A stretch of DNA of 11,395 nt from UBA9865 sp035647835 (GCA_035647835.1 DASRMS010000095.1:1-11395); one strand, 5' to 3'. Numbered from the stretch's first letter, positions 1 through 8,414 are shown. Notes: generated by a model not told the origin, from the sequence alone. Numbers and translations: made by a program.

Positions 1-14
1 GTTTTATTCTCTAA

Positions 15-944
15 CTAAAAGTAATTTCCTGCCAATGAGTTAGAAATATTTTTTACTACCTCATTTAACTGCAGATCATCAAGATTAATCCAGTGCATTT
101 CTTTCTCTCGCCTAAACCATGTTAACTGGCGCTTGGCAAAACGCCTGGTATCACGTTTGATCCGTTCAATTGCCTCTACCAAAGGCATTTGTCCAGTTAA
201 ATATGCCGCTATTTGCTTATAGCCCAAACTTTGCATTGCTTTAGCCTCAGGTGAAACCCCTGTGGCTAGTAAAAATTGTACTTCTCGTATCAAACCTGCT
301 TCTATCATGGCCTCCACTCGTGCTTCAATGCGCTCGTAAAGAGTTTCACGTGACCTGGTCAACACAAATTGTACTGTATCATAGACTGGTTTGGTCGGCG
401 TTTTCTCAACTTGTTCAGAGATGGGACGGCGATTTTGTGCATAGACTTCCAGAGCCCGAATAACACGACGCAAGTCATGGGGATGAAGCTGACGCGCTGT
501 TTGTGGATCAACTGCTTGCAGTTGGTGATGGAGAACTTCTGGCCCATTAATTTCTGCGATACTACGTAGTTTTTTTCGCAGTGCATGATTGATACCGCTT
601 TCACTAAAAGCAAAACCCCACACGACAGCCCGTAAATAAAGACCGGTTCCCCCCACTAATAAGGGTACTTTGCTACGCTGGTGTACTTGAGCTATAGCCA
701 AGCGGGCATCTTTTTGAAATTCGGCCACGGTGTATGTCTCGTGGGGATCTTTAATGTTAAGTAAGTGGTGAGGTACCTGTGCTTGTTCAGCCGCACTTGG
801 TTTAGCGGTACCGATATCTAAACCACGATATACCTGGACAGAATCAGCAGAAATGATTTCACTTTGCAGTCGTTTAGCTAGTTCCAGCGCTACAGCCGAT
901 TTCCCAACTGCAGTGGGTCCGGCGATCACAATCAATTTCTGCAT
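15..944 (-). CDS. miaA: tRNA dimethylallyltransferase MiaA
   Basis: Transfers a dimethylallyl group from DMAPP to N6 of A37 in tRNAs reading UNN codons, making i6A37, the substrate of MiaB encoded at the head of the same operon. The 309-residue product is full length for the family. It shows a P-loop GPTAVGKS at residues 9-16, the substrate-binding DSVQVYRGLDIGTAKP segment at about 34-49, PHHLLN at 59-63, GGTGLYLRAV near 98-107, and a basic C-terminal TRRFAKRQLTWFRR segment near 267-280. The ATG at 944 is chosen because GGAGG lies 7 bases upstream, inside the end of mutL; only one base separates the mutL stop from this start. Only 14 bases follow the TAG stop before the window ends, so the next gene is not visible. 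Identification is firm from the motifs. Confidence 0.97.
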   Translation of the reverse strand: MQKLIVIAGPTAVGKSAVALELAKRLQSEIISADSVQVYRGLDIGTAKPSAAEQAQVPHHLLNIKDPHETYTVAEFQKDARLAIAQVHQRSKVPLLVGGTGLYLRAVVWGFAFSESGINHALRKKLRSIAEINGPEVLHHQLQAVDPQTARQLHPHDLRRVIRALEVYAQNRRPISEQVEKTPTKPVYDTVQFVLTRSRETLYERIEARVEAMIEAGLIREVQFLLATGVSPEAKAMQSLGYKQIAAYLTGQMPLVEAIERIKRDTRRFAKRQLTWFRREKEMHWINLDDLQLNEVVKNISNSLAGNYF

Positions 945-945
945 G

Positions 946-2736
946 CTATGCCCTCCGGAAGTTTTTCGCCACTGTTTGTGCCGTGAGGATCATCACTGTC
1001 GGGCGACCGTGGGGACAGGTATGGGGTTCGGTGGTAGCAGCCAGATTTGTGATTAAAGTAGCCATTTCTGCCTTATCTAGTGTATGATTTGCCTTGATGG
1101 CACCTTTACAGGACATTAACTGCATCGCCTTTTCAAAGATTCCCACACTGCCTTGTTCAAGTCTATGCTGTGTCAATAGCTCCATTAGTTCTTCTTGGGA
1201 TAAAGTATCTTTAAAAAATAGAGGAACTGTACGGAGGATAAAGGTATTATTGCCAAATGTTTCAAATTCTAATCCTAAATCAAGGAAAATATTTAGCGAC
1301 TCTTGTAGTCGAGCGGCAGAAATAGCATCTAGTTCGAAAGTCTGCGGCAGAATGCTTTGTACTGGTAATTCGCCGGCAGAAAGATCCTTTTTTATCAGAT
1401 CATAGAGAATACGCTCATGAGCCGCATGTTGATCGATAAGGTACAAATCTCCTGGTGTTGACTGTGCTAGAATGTAAGTCGCCAGATATTGCCCTAAGGG
1501 ACGTAAGGCCGGAAAGTTATTTCTGCTGGCACTAACGGTATCCTCGTCAGCTGTATACTCCGGAGGAGTAATTGGTATATCTATCGCCTGTTTAGGAGCA
1601 TTAAATAAGGCTAGTTCGGGCGGCATAGCTGGTTTATCTGCCATCTTGCGCTGCACAAAGCCCGGAGTCAGCTCTGCTTGTGAAAAATGCGCCGCCCTTT
1701 CCTGCCAGGCCGCTGCAAATGGCGGTGTGCGCATTTCACCGATTAGCGACACCTTTTTTAGTGCTTCTTTCACACCAGACAATAATTGGCGGTACAAATC
1801 ACGTTCTTGGGCAAAGCGCACCTCACGTTTCGTAGGGTGAACATTTACATCAACTGTTAAGGGATCTAGTTCTAGATAGAGCACTGCAGCTGGAAAACGG
1901 TGGCGCGGCAGCAGAGTATGATAAGCGGTTTGCAGGGCATCAGCCAGCAGTGGTGAGCGTATGGGGCGACGGTTAACAAAAAAGTATTGGAGGTTGCGAT
2001 TCGCTCGCGTTAAAGACGGTTTAGACACAAAGCCACGCAGCGTTAACAGTGACCCTACCCACTTTACAGGCACCATCTGTCGCATATTTTGCCGACCTAA
2101 AATTTGTGCAGCTGCATCTTCCTGCTGGCCATTGCCTGGTGTGATTAGCTTATTTTTCCCGTTGACAGTCAAAATAAAAGCCACCTCTGGCCAAGCTAAA
2201 GCCAAGCGCTGCACAGTATCTGTTACTTTTGCTGTTTCCGAACCAACACTTTTAATAAACTTAAGACGTGCCGGCGTATTATAAAATAAATCCTCTACTT
2301 TAATTTCTGTACCAACCGGGCTGCCAGCCTCTTCAAGACGTACAGTCTTTCCCCCATGTATAATTAATTCGGTACCGGTAAGTTCCTCTGCTCGACGCGT
2401 CAAAAGGCGAAAGCGGCTCACTGAGGCTATACTTGGTAGTGCTTCGCCACGAAAACCCAGCGATAGTACAGTATCGAGGTCAGAGGCAGTTTTAATTTTA
2501 CTGGTGGCATGCCGCTGTAAGGCTAGGGATACATCTTCTGCTGCCATGCCGCTGCCATTATCAACAACACGAATCAACTCTAGACCGCCACCGGTAATCT
2601 GTATCTCAATATGGTGAGCGCCGGCATCTAAAGCATTTTCCACTAATTCTTTGACTACAGCCGCTGGCCGCTCCACAACTTCTCCCGCTGCTATTTTATT
2701 GGCGGTAATTTCATCTAGCAAATATATTTTACCCAT
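946..2736 (-). CDS. mutL: DNA mismatch repair endonuclease MutL
   Basis: Mismatch-repair ATPase that couples MutS recognition to strand incision. The 596-residue product has an N-terminal GHKL ATPase: KELVENALDAGA with E30 and N34, DNGSGM at 59-64, GFRGEAL at 94-100 and YNTPARLKF at 152-160. A proline-rich linker (about 335-405) leads to a C-terminal dimerisation and nuclease domain with DQHAAHE at 435-441, SCKGAIKAN at 542-550 and CPHGRP at 574-579. These metal-site motifs mark the endonuclease-type MutL of bacteria lacking MutH. The last acidic position of the DQHA(X)2E(X)4E motif is Asp446 instead of Glu. The ATG at 2736 is preferred over the TTG just upstream at 2739 because AAAGGGG sits 7 bases before it. 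It overlaps the end of mutS by 8 bases, so translation is probably coupled. Confidence 0.97.
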   Translation of the reverse strand: MGKIYLLDEITANKIAAGEVVERPAAVVKELVENALDAGAHHIEIQITGGGLELIRVVDNGSGMAAEDVSLALQRHATSKIKTASDLDTVLSLGFRGEALPSIASVSRFRLLTRRAEELTGTELIIHGGKTVRLEEAGSPVGTEIKVEDLFYNTPARLKFIKSVGSETAKVTDTVQRLALAWPEVAFILTVNGKNKLITPGNGQQEDAAAQILGRQNMRQMVPVKWVGSLLTLRGFVSKPSLTRANRNLQYFFVNRRPIRSPLLADALQTAYHTLLPRHRFPAAVLYLELDPLTVDVNVHPTKREVRFAQERDLYRQLLSGVKEALKKVSLIGEMRTPPFAAAWQERAAHFSQAELTPGFVQRKMADKPAMPPELALFNAPKQAIDIPITPPEYTADEDTVSASRNNFPALRPLGQYLATYILAQSTPGDLYLIDQHAAHERILYDLIKKDLSAGELPVQSILPQTFELDAISAARLQESLNIFLDLGLEFETFGNNTFILRTVPLFFKDTLSQEELMELLTQHRLEQGSVGIFEKAMQLMSCKGAIKANHTLDKAEMATLITNLAATTEPHTCPHGRPTVMILTAQTVAKNFRRA

Positions 2737-5338
2737 CAAGATTCCCCTTTTTTAATGCTTGCTGCAAGCTATGCATCAACTGCAGTGCTTCAATGGGACT
2801 GGTGGTCATCAGATCAGCTTCTTTAAGCTCATTAAGGGCCTGTGCGAGCGCAGGATCGGGTGCAAACAAACTTAACTGTGTAGTTGTCTCGGCCACCGCA
2901 GCCGCCGTCTGCTGTTTAGTCATCACTGGTGCTTCCAGCGTTTTCAGCACCTGGCGAGCTCGCTGCAGCACTTTCTCCGGTAAACCAGCAAGTCGTGCCA
3001 CTTGAATGCCATAACTGTGATCTACATTACCTGGCACTACCTTATGTAAAAAGACGATGTCATCGCCCCGTTCCTTAACAGAGGTAGCCATGTTTTTCAC
3101 TGTAGGATAAACAGCAGCTAAATCAGTAAGTTCATGATAATGGGTGGCAAAAAGAGTCAAGGCCTTTAGTTTCGTGCACAAATATTCAACCACAGCACGT
3201 GCAATACTGATGCCATCAAAAGTACTTGTCCCTCTCCCTACTTCATCTAAAATCACCAGACTATTAGCAGTGGCATTATTTAAAATATTAGCAACTTCAC
3301 TCATTTCAACCATAAAAGTACTCTGTCCGCCAACCAAGTCATCAGCGGCGCCAATACGGGTAAAAATGCGGTCGACTATCCCAATCACAGCATGGCGCGC
3401 CGGTACAAAACTGCCAAGTTGGGCCATTAAGACAATTAAGGCAGTTTGACGCATATAAGTTGATTTACCGGCCATATTGGGGCCAGTGATTAGCAGTACT
3501 TGCTGAGTAGTGTGTTCTAAAACTGTATCATTGGGTACAAACAATTCGTCCTGCACGACTCGTTCGACTACAGGGTGACGGCCATCGCGGATTTCAATGC
3601 TGCCTGCGGCAGTTATTTGCGGCCGCACATAACGATTCTCTCTGGCTACGCGTGCCAATGACTGGTAAACATCCAATTCTGCCAACACGGCAGCCGTGGT
3701 TTGAATCTCTGTGGTGTATTGGGCTACTTGGTTGCGCAGCCCCACAAAAAGCTCATACTCCAGAGCAGATATTTTTTCCTCAGCACCGAGGACAGTATCT
3801 TCATATTCTTTAAGTTCTGGAGTGATGTAACGTTCAGCATTGGCTAAAGTTTGTTTGCGCGTATAATCATCAGGTACCAAGTGAGTGTTAGTACGTGTAA
3901 CTTCCAGATAGTAACCAAAAACTTTGTTATAACCAATTTTAAGCGATTTAATTTTCGTCCGTTCCCGCTCACGCTGCTCCATCTCCACAATTTCAGTACG
4001 GCCATGACTAATGGCATATCGTAATTTATCTAGTTCTGGATGAAAACCATCACGCAGGAGATTACCCTCTTTCAGTGCAAGTGGTGGCTCGTCAGCTAAG
4101 GCGGCGGTTAAGCGGCTTGTTAAGACTGTCAGATCGGGTATTCTTGCGGCCAGAGCCAGCAGACAAGGCCCCCCAGTTTGTAAAGTATGTAAAAGTTCTG
4201 GTATCACCTGCAGTGTTGTGCGCAGCGCCACCAAATCTCTTGCCGTAGCACTTTCACAATGAACACGGCTTAACAGACGCTCTAAATCATATACTGGCGC
4301 TAGTAATTCAGGTAATTGTTCAGCCAAAGCAAAATTATTAAGGAATTCTTCCACAGCATTCAAGCGTTGTTCAATCGCGTCTGCATCTAACAGCGGTTGT
4401 TCCAACCAGCGTTTTAATAAACGCGCTCCTAACGCCGTACAAGTTTTGTCGAGCACCCACAGCAATGAACCAATCTTTTGCTCCTCACGAATTGTACGCA
4501 CTAACTCCAGATTACGTCGTGTTACCGCGTCTAGGACCATAAAGCCGTGTGGGTCATAAATTACTGGTTTTTGTAAATGGTTGAGCTTCTTTTGCTGTGT
4601 TTCCTGCAAATAGACAATAGCTGCCCCGGCTGCCGAGACGGCATATGGTAAATCAGCACAACCTAAACTCTCTAAATTGACCACATTAAATTGGGTCAGC
4701 AGCGCTCCCTTGGCCCGTTTTGGTGTAAAGTCCTGATCACGGCAGGGATTGAGTATTGTCTGATTATCAAGGCGTAATAAAGCTTCCTGCAGTACTTCAT
4801 CTGTTTGTGCACTTTCATTAATAAGGATTTCCGCTGGCCGTAAACGGGCGAGCTCATCATGTAAGAATTTAGCTGCCTGCTCACCTCGTGCTTGGGCTAG
4901 TCTCAACTCACCGGTGGAAATATCAACAGCGGCAATACCAATGCCACCGCGAGCTTGGTAAACTGCAACTAAATAATTATTGCTTTTTTCATCCAACAAG
5001 GAAGCATCGGTCACCGTACCTGGAGTAATAACCTGAACGATTTCCCGTTTGACAATCCCCTTGGCAAGTTTTGGGTCTTCCACTTGTTCACAGATAGCAA
5101 CTTTATAACCACGTTCAATCAAACGCCCTAAATATGAGTTAAGAGCATGATAGGGAAAGCCGGCTAAAGGCACTCCTTTGTCTCTTGATGTCAGCGTGAT
5201 TTCTAGTTCTCGTGCCCCAACTTTGGCATCTTCAAAAAACATCTCATAAAAATCGCCAACCCGGAAAAGTAAAATTTTATCCTGATTTTTTTCTTTAATT
5301 TCTCTATATTGACGAATCATCGGTGTTTCTTTTTTCAA
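2729..5338 (-). CDS. mutS: DNA mismatch recognition ATPase MutS
   Basis: Recognises mispairs and small loops, then recruits MutL. The 869-residue length is normal for MutS1. Visible parts are the mismatch-reading FYE motif (F30, E32) in GDFYEMF; connector and lever/clamp regions through about residue 600; Walker A GPNMAGKST at 619-627; the segment around GGQSTFMVEMSE at 670-681; Walker B DEVGRGTSTFDG at 698-709; and ATHYHEL at 731-737. QLSLF at 821-825, in the C-terminal tail, is a canonical beta-clamp (DnaN) binding motif, as in Bacillus MutS. The TTG at 5338 is the likely start: GGGGAGG lies 7 bases upstream and the resulting N-terminus matches the usual TPMIxQY position. The first internal ATG (5320) has no good ribosome site. 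One base separates this start from the miaB stop. Confidence 0.97.
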   Translation of the reverse strand: MKKETPMIRQYREIKEKNQDKILLFRVGDFYEMFFEDAKVGARELEITLTSRDKGVPLAGFPYHALNSYLGRLIERGYKVAICEQVEDPKLAKGIVKREIVQVITPGTVTDASLLDEKSNNYLVAVYQARGGIGIAAVDISTGELRLAQARGEQAAKFLHDELARLRPAEILINESAQTDEVLQEALLRLDNQTILNPCRDQDFTPKRAKGALLTQFNVVNLESLGCADLPYAVSAAGAAIVYLQETQQKKLNHLQKPVIYDPHGFMVLDAVTRRNLELVRTIREEQKIGSLLWVLDKTCTALGARLLKRWLEQPLLDADAIEQRLNAVEEFLNNFALAEQLPELLAPVYDLERLLSRVHCESATARDLVALRTTLQVIPELLHTLQTGGPCLLALAARIPDLTVLTSRLTAALADEPPLALKEGNLLRDGFHPELDKLRYAISHGRTEIVEMEQRERERTKIKSLKIGYNKVFGYYLEVTRTNTHLVPDDYTRKQTLANAERYITPELKEYEDTVLGAEEKISALEYELFVGLRNQVAQYTTEIQTTAAVLAELDVYQSLARVARENRYVRPQITAAGSIEIRDGRHPVVERVVQDELFVPNDTVLEHTTQQVLLITGPNMAGKSTYMRQTALIVLMAQLGSFVPARHAVIGIVDRIFTRIGAADDLVGGQSTFMVEMSEVANILNNATANSLVILDEVGRGTSTFDGISIARAVVEYLCTKLKALTLFATHYHELTDLAAVYPTVKNMATSVKERGDDIVFLHKVVPGNVDHSYGIQVARLAGLPEKVLQRARQVLKTLEAPVMTKQQTAAAVAETTTQLSLFAPDPALAQALNELKEADLMTTSPIEALQLMHSLQQALKKGNLDG
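2744..2750 (-). promoter_or_regulatory. Ribosome binding site for mutL inside mutS
   Basis: AAAGGGG on the minus strand lies 7 bases before the ATG at 2736 and within the mutS 3' end. It favours this ATG over the in-frame TTG at 2739. Confidence 0.75.
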
Positions 5339-5339
5339 G

Positions 5340-6656
5340 CTAGTTCCTCCCCAACAAGCTCCACGTTTTAGCTTCTGTAATTTTCACCTCGACCAAAGTA
5401 CCGCTTGCGATTTTTCCCCCTGTAAAATTAACTGTTTTGCTGCCACGGGTTCGCCCTGTTAACACGGCTGCATCTGTTTTGCTTGGACCTTCCACCAGCA
5501 CTTCAACCTTTTTACCTACTAGCTGCTGATTATGGTAAAGGCTATGTTTATTTTGTAAAGTCAGCAAACGCTGAAAACGTTCTTTTTTTACTTCGTTGGG
5601 TATTTGACCGGGCATCGCAGCAGCCGGTGTACCGCTTCGTGGTGAATAAAGGAAAGTAAAAGCGGCATCATAGCTCACTTCCTCTAGTAGAGCTAAAGTA
5701 TCGCTAAAGTCCTCTTCTGTTTCACCGGGAAAGCCCACAATTATATCCGTAGTTATGGCACAATTAGGCAGATAGAGTCTAAACATCTCTACTAGCTGTA
5801 TATAATGTTCCCGCGTGTAACCTCGATTCATCATTTTTAAAATGCGATTACTGCCTGCTTGCACCGGCAGATGCAGATGCTCACAAATATTCTGGCCTTC
5901 CGCCATGGCGCGGGCTAATTTTTCGTTAAAGTCGCGGGGATGGGAAGTCATAAAACGAATTCGCTTCATCCCTGTTTCTTTGTCTACACGCGCCAGTAAA
6001 TCAGCAAAATCAATTGCCGCTGTTAAATCCTTACCATATGAATTGACGTTTTGACCTAGCAAAGTTACTTCTGAATAACCGCGTGTTGCTAGGGCAGTTA
6101 CTTCTTGGAGAATATCCTCCGGCTTTCTGCTGCGTTCTCGCCCCCGCACGTAAGGGACAATACAATAGGAACAGAAATTGTTACAGCCATAGTTGATGTT
6201 TACCCAAGCTTTGACGCCATCCTGACGACTGACAGGCAGACCTTCCACAACATCACCAGCCTCTGACCATAAGTCTAAGACGGTTTCCTTACTTGCTGCG
6301 GCTCTTTGCAAAAGTTCCGGAAAAGCCGCAAGATTATGGGTACCAAAAATCAAATCGACAAAAGGAAAATTATCCTTAATCTGCTGAGCTACCTCTTCCT
6401 GCTGCACCATGCAGCCGCAAATGGCAATCATCAGCTCTGGTCGCTCTGCCTTTAACTGTCCTAAACGGCCGATACGGCCTAAAACCTTCGCTTCAGCCTT
6501 TTCCCGCACAGCACATGTATTCATAATAACTAAATCCGCTTCCCTGGTATCTTCTGTTTCCACATAACCTAGTTCATCCAGAAAACCACGCAGCGTTTCT
6601 GCATCTCGTTCATTCATTTGACAACCAAAGACTGTCAGCGTATATTTCTGCGGCAT
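5340..6656 (-). CDS. miaB: tRNA-2-methylthio-N6-dimethylallyladenosine synthase MiaB
   Basis: Radical-SAM methylthiotransferase that adds a methylthio group at C2 of i6A37, the product of MiaA encoded further along the same operon. The 438-residue protein has the family's three domains. The N-terminal MTTase domain carries cluster cysteines C12 (FGCQMN), C48 (NTCAVR) and C82 (CGCMVQ). The radical-SAM core has C158, C162 and C165 in GCNNFCSYCIVPYVRGRERSR. A C-terminal TRAM domain lies from about residue 370 to the end and probably binds tRNA. The reading frame extends to a GTG at 6665, but that codon overlaps AAGGAG at 6665-6670. The ATG at 6656, with 8-base spacing, is therefore the real start. 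It is the first gene of the operon, with a candidate promoter about 40 bases upstream. Confidence 0.96.
   Translation of the reverse strand: MPQKYTLTVFGCQMNERDAETLRGFLDELGYVETEDTREADLVIMNTCAVREKAEAKVLGRIGRLGQLKAERPELMIAICGCMVQQEEVAQQIKDNFPFVDLIFGTHNLAAFPELLQRAAASKETVLDLWSEAGDVVEGLPVSRQDGVKAWVNINYGCNNFCSYCIVPYVRGRERSRKPEDILQEVTALATRGYSEVTLLGQNVNSYGKDLTAAIDFADLLARVDKETGMKRIRFMTSHPRDFNEKLARAMAEGQNICEHLHLPVQAGSNRILKMMNRGYTREHYIQLVEMFRLYLPNCAITTDIIVGFPGETEEDFSDTLALLEEVSYDAAFTFLYSPRSGTPAAAMPGQIPNEVKKERFQRLLTLQNKHSLYHNQQLVGKKVEVLVEGPSKTDAAVLTGRTRGSKTVNFTGGKIASGTLVEVKITEAKTWSLLGRN
5346..5352 (-). promoter_or_regulatory. Ribosome binding site supporting a TTG start for mutS
   Basis: GGGGAGG lies inside the last codons of miaB, 7 bases before the TTG at 5338. 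No comparable site precedes the next in-frame ATG at 5320, so a TTG start is favoured. Confidence 0.8.
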
Positions 6657-6664
6657 TGCCTTCA

Positions 6665-6670
6665 CTCCTT
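6665..6670 (-). promoter_or_regulatory. Ribosome binding site that fixes the miaB start
   Basis: On the minus strand AAGGAG ends at 6665, 8 bases before the ATG at 6656. It overlaps the in-frame GTG at 6665, which therefore cannot be the initiator used with this site. Confidence 0.85.
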
Positions 6671-6695
6671 GCGCATAGAAAAGATTCTATTTATC

Positions 6696-6723
6696 ATTGT
6701 ATTATAAATCAAGCCAAAAGCAA
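6696..6723 (-). promoter_or_regulatory. Candidate promoter of the miaB-mutS-mutL-miaA operon
   Basis: On the minus strand TTGCTT (6718-6723) is followed after 16 bases by TACAAT (6696-6701), about 40 bases upstream of the miaB ATG. An overlapping TATAAT is offset upstream by five bases but has no good -35 partner. The -10 is good and the -35 weak, so this is a tentative vegetative promoter. It sits after the terminator of the upstream transporter, as expected for a separate unit. Confidence 0.4.
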
Positions 6724-6791
6724 AGGGATCGCTAACGTTGCAAATAAAAATACTGCACCCATCATGCACTTGTGCACAACCAAGCTTGATT

Positions 6792-6827
6792 AAACAAAAA
6801 GAACCCAACTTGGGGTTCTTTTTGTTT
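6792..6827 (-). terminator. Intrinsic terminator after the GPH transporter
   Basis: A perfect 15-bp inverted repeat (6792-6806 with 6813-6827) surrounds a 6-base loop. Read on the minus strand, the stem ends with GGGTTC and a run of five T's then GTTT, so the T tract forms part of the 3' arm. It lies 36 bases past the transporter stop and isolates it from miaB. The A/T-symmetric stem could also work in the other orientation, but no plus-strand gene needs it. Confidence 0.85.
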
Positions 6828-6862
6828 GGTCTATGAAAATCGTGTTGGCTAAGGTAACATTA

Positions 6863-8260
6863 CTAAATTTGCTTAAGAGCAGCTTCTCTTTTATGATTTT
6901 CAGTGGCATAAAATTCAGCCTGTTCGTCCGTAAGCTTGTAGCCAAATATTGTTAAGAAAAGGGCGATCACGGAGAACGCCGCCGGCACAAGGCCCATAAA
7001 CGTCATAAATTTACTCGCAAATTCCGCCGTAATTTCCATACCGGCAGTGTAACCGATCAAAGCCAGACCGAAGCCCACCGCAGAGCCACCGACTAAAAAT
7101 CCGATTTTAATCGGCCAGTTCATAACTGTCAGCGCCATGGTTCTGTTGTCTTGACCTGTAGCGTAGTAACCGTACTCGCCGCAATCAAGGAAATAGTTAA
7201 CCCTAAAGCAAGCGTTAATGGAGATGGCGCCTTGAATCAGGCAGGCAAAGACGACCATAGCCCAAAGGTAGTTGAGCCCAAGAAGCCACATGCCAAGATA
7301 GGAAATGATTGTAAGCACTGAACCTAAGATCAGCGCGCCCTTCTTGCCAACTTTCTTGGCGATAGATGGTGCGACAAGGCTGAACAAAAATCCCACTACG
7401 CCTCGAATTGTCAAAAGCAGGGCCATTACCGAGAACTGCCCCGTAACCACTCTAAAATAATAGGCCAGAAGCGGGGTATAGATCTGTGATCCGACAGTCG
7501 TTGCTGTCGTCAATAAAAACATCACGACCATTTGTCTGTTGGTAATAATGGATTTGAACATATTACCGACAGAAGGGGCTTTGGCAACCTCGGCTTGCTC
7601 TCTGGGTAAATCGTATTTTTTCATAATTGGGAAAAGCAGAAAGTAGCTGAGTAGCAAGAAGACAGTACCAAATGTAAGCACCATCACAGCATAGCCGTTT
7701 GCTTCGCCAAATTGTTTACCGAAAAATTGAATCAAGGGAATTGTTGTCGCCCCTGAGATAATAGTAACAGCAGCAGCGATTTGAGCCTGGCGAGCATTAA
7801 GGCGTTTTCTGTCTTCCATTGAAGTACCCGCCATCCTCTGCAAAATACCGCCCTGAGATGTTGCGCGGAAATTCATGCCAAAGTGCAGGGTGCAGTAAAA
7901 GATGGAGACAATAAGTAATCTCCCCAACGATGAAGAAATGAACCCTGTGGTATTGACGAGCTGCATTAATGAACCAAAAAATAACGTGTAAGTGGTCAGT
8001 CTCATCCATAAAGCGTACTTGCCGTGTTTCTTGCTGTGAGTTTTCTCAATAATGCTGCCGGCAAAGATGGATACGACATAGTCGAGCAATTTTGCGACCA
8101 ACATTGCTGTGCCCATAGCGGCAGCAGGAATACCTAGATATTCGGTCATAAACAACATTCCGTACTGAGTCGATGGTTGGTGCACCATGGCGGAAACAGC
8201 CCCAGGCAGAGCATACGCCATTATTTCACTGTTTTTAATTTTCGATTTTTCTTTTTCCAT
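6863..8260 (-). CDS. GPH-family (MFS_2) cation:sugar symporter, substrate unknown
   Basis: Polytopic inner-membrane transporter of 465 residues with about 12 hydrophobic segments. It is assigned to the glycoside-pentoside-hexuronide:cation family by two patterns. First, after the second hydrophobic region, KLLDYVVSIFAGSIIEKT followed by KKHGKY (residues 57-82) corresponds to the family's D...G...D.T..R.GR loop, with Glu72 where Asp is usual. Second, in the C-terminal half, DCGEYGYYATG at 359-369 with K385 matches the conserved D..EYG...TG...K signature. Members import melibiose, xylosides, glucuronides and similar sugars with Na+ or H+. No glycosidase or sugar kinase lies beside it, so the substrate is open. 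The ATG at 8260 follows AAAGGGG by 6 bases. The gene stands alone between its own promoter and terminator. Confidence 0.85.
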   Translation of the reverse strand: MEKEKSKIKNSEIMAYALPGAVSAMVHQPSTQYGMLFMTEYLGIPAAAMGTAMLVAKLLDYVVSIFAGSIIEKTHSKKHGKYALWMRLTTYTLFFGSLMQLVNTTGFISSSLGRLLIVSIFYCTLHFGMNFRATSQGGILQRMAGTSMEDRKRLNARQAQIAAAVTIISGATTIPLIQFFGKQFGEANGYAVMVLTFGTVFLLLSYFLLFPIMKKYDLPREQAEVAKAPSVGNMFKSIITNRQMVVMFLLTTATTVGSQIYTPLLAYYFRVVTGQFSVMALLLTIRGVVGFLFSLVAPSIAKKVGKKGALILGSVLTIISYLGMWLLGLNYLWAMVVFACLIQGAISINACFRVNYFLDCGEYGYYATGQDNRTMALTVMNWPIKIGFLVGGSAVGFGLALIGYTAGMEITAEFASKFMTFMGLVPAAFSVIALFLTIFGYKLTDEQAEFYATENHKREAALKQI

Positions 8261-8278
8261 TTTAATCCCCTTTGCATG

Positions 8279-8315
8279 ATAAGAAGATAGCTCACGTTCG
8301 TAACTACCTTCTTAT
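8279..8315 (-). promoter_or_regulatory. Long dyad element in the transporter leader
   Basis: Two 12-base arms (8279-8290 and 8304-8315) pair except for one mismatch. An inner ACG/CGT pair sits in the 13-base centre, so the whole 37 bases has near-dyad symmetry. It lies between the promoter and the ribosome binding site of the transporter, ending 5 bases before AAAGGGG. It could be an operator or an RNA hairpin affecting translation. On the minus strand no T run follows it, so it is not a terminator in the sense direction. On the plus strand TATTTTTT follows, so it resembles an antisense-direction terminator. Confidence 0.5.
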
Positions 8316-8385
8316 GTATTTTTTGCTGCCGATCAACAAACTGCTTACTAGTCGCCTGAACTCACACAACTCGCCATTATACAAC

Positions 8386-8414
8386 ATTATAAGTTACATT
8401 TTCGTTATAGTCAA
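8386..8414 (-). promoter_or_regulatory. Sigma-A promoter of the transporter
   Basis: TTGACT (8409-8414) and TATAAT (8386-8391) are separated by exactly 17 bases on the minus strand, which is nearly consensus. A second TATAAT follows at 8376-8381 without a matching -35. The expected leader of about 115 bases contains the dyad element at 8279-8315. Confidence 0.8.

Noticed and set aside
1094..1405. Plus-strand frame of 103 codons opposite mutL
   Set aside because: It lies entirely antisense to conserved mutL motifs, lacks a ribosome binding site and has a composition unlike a real protein. The same holds for the other plus-strand frames in mutS, miaA, miaB and the aminotransferase gene.
8279..8320. 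Dyad in the transporter leader as a riboswitch or attenuator
   Set aside because: The leader has no T run after the hairpin in the sense direction and no recognisable conserved riboswitch core, so it was listed only as an unexplained regulatory dyad.
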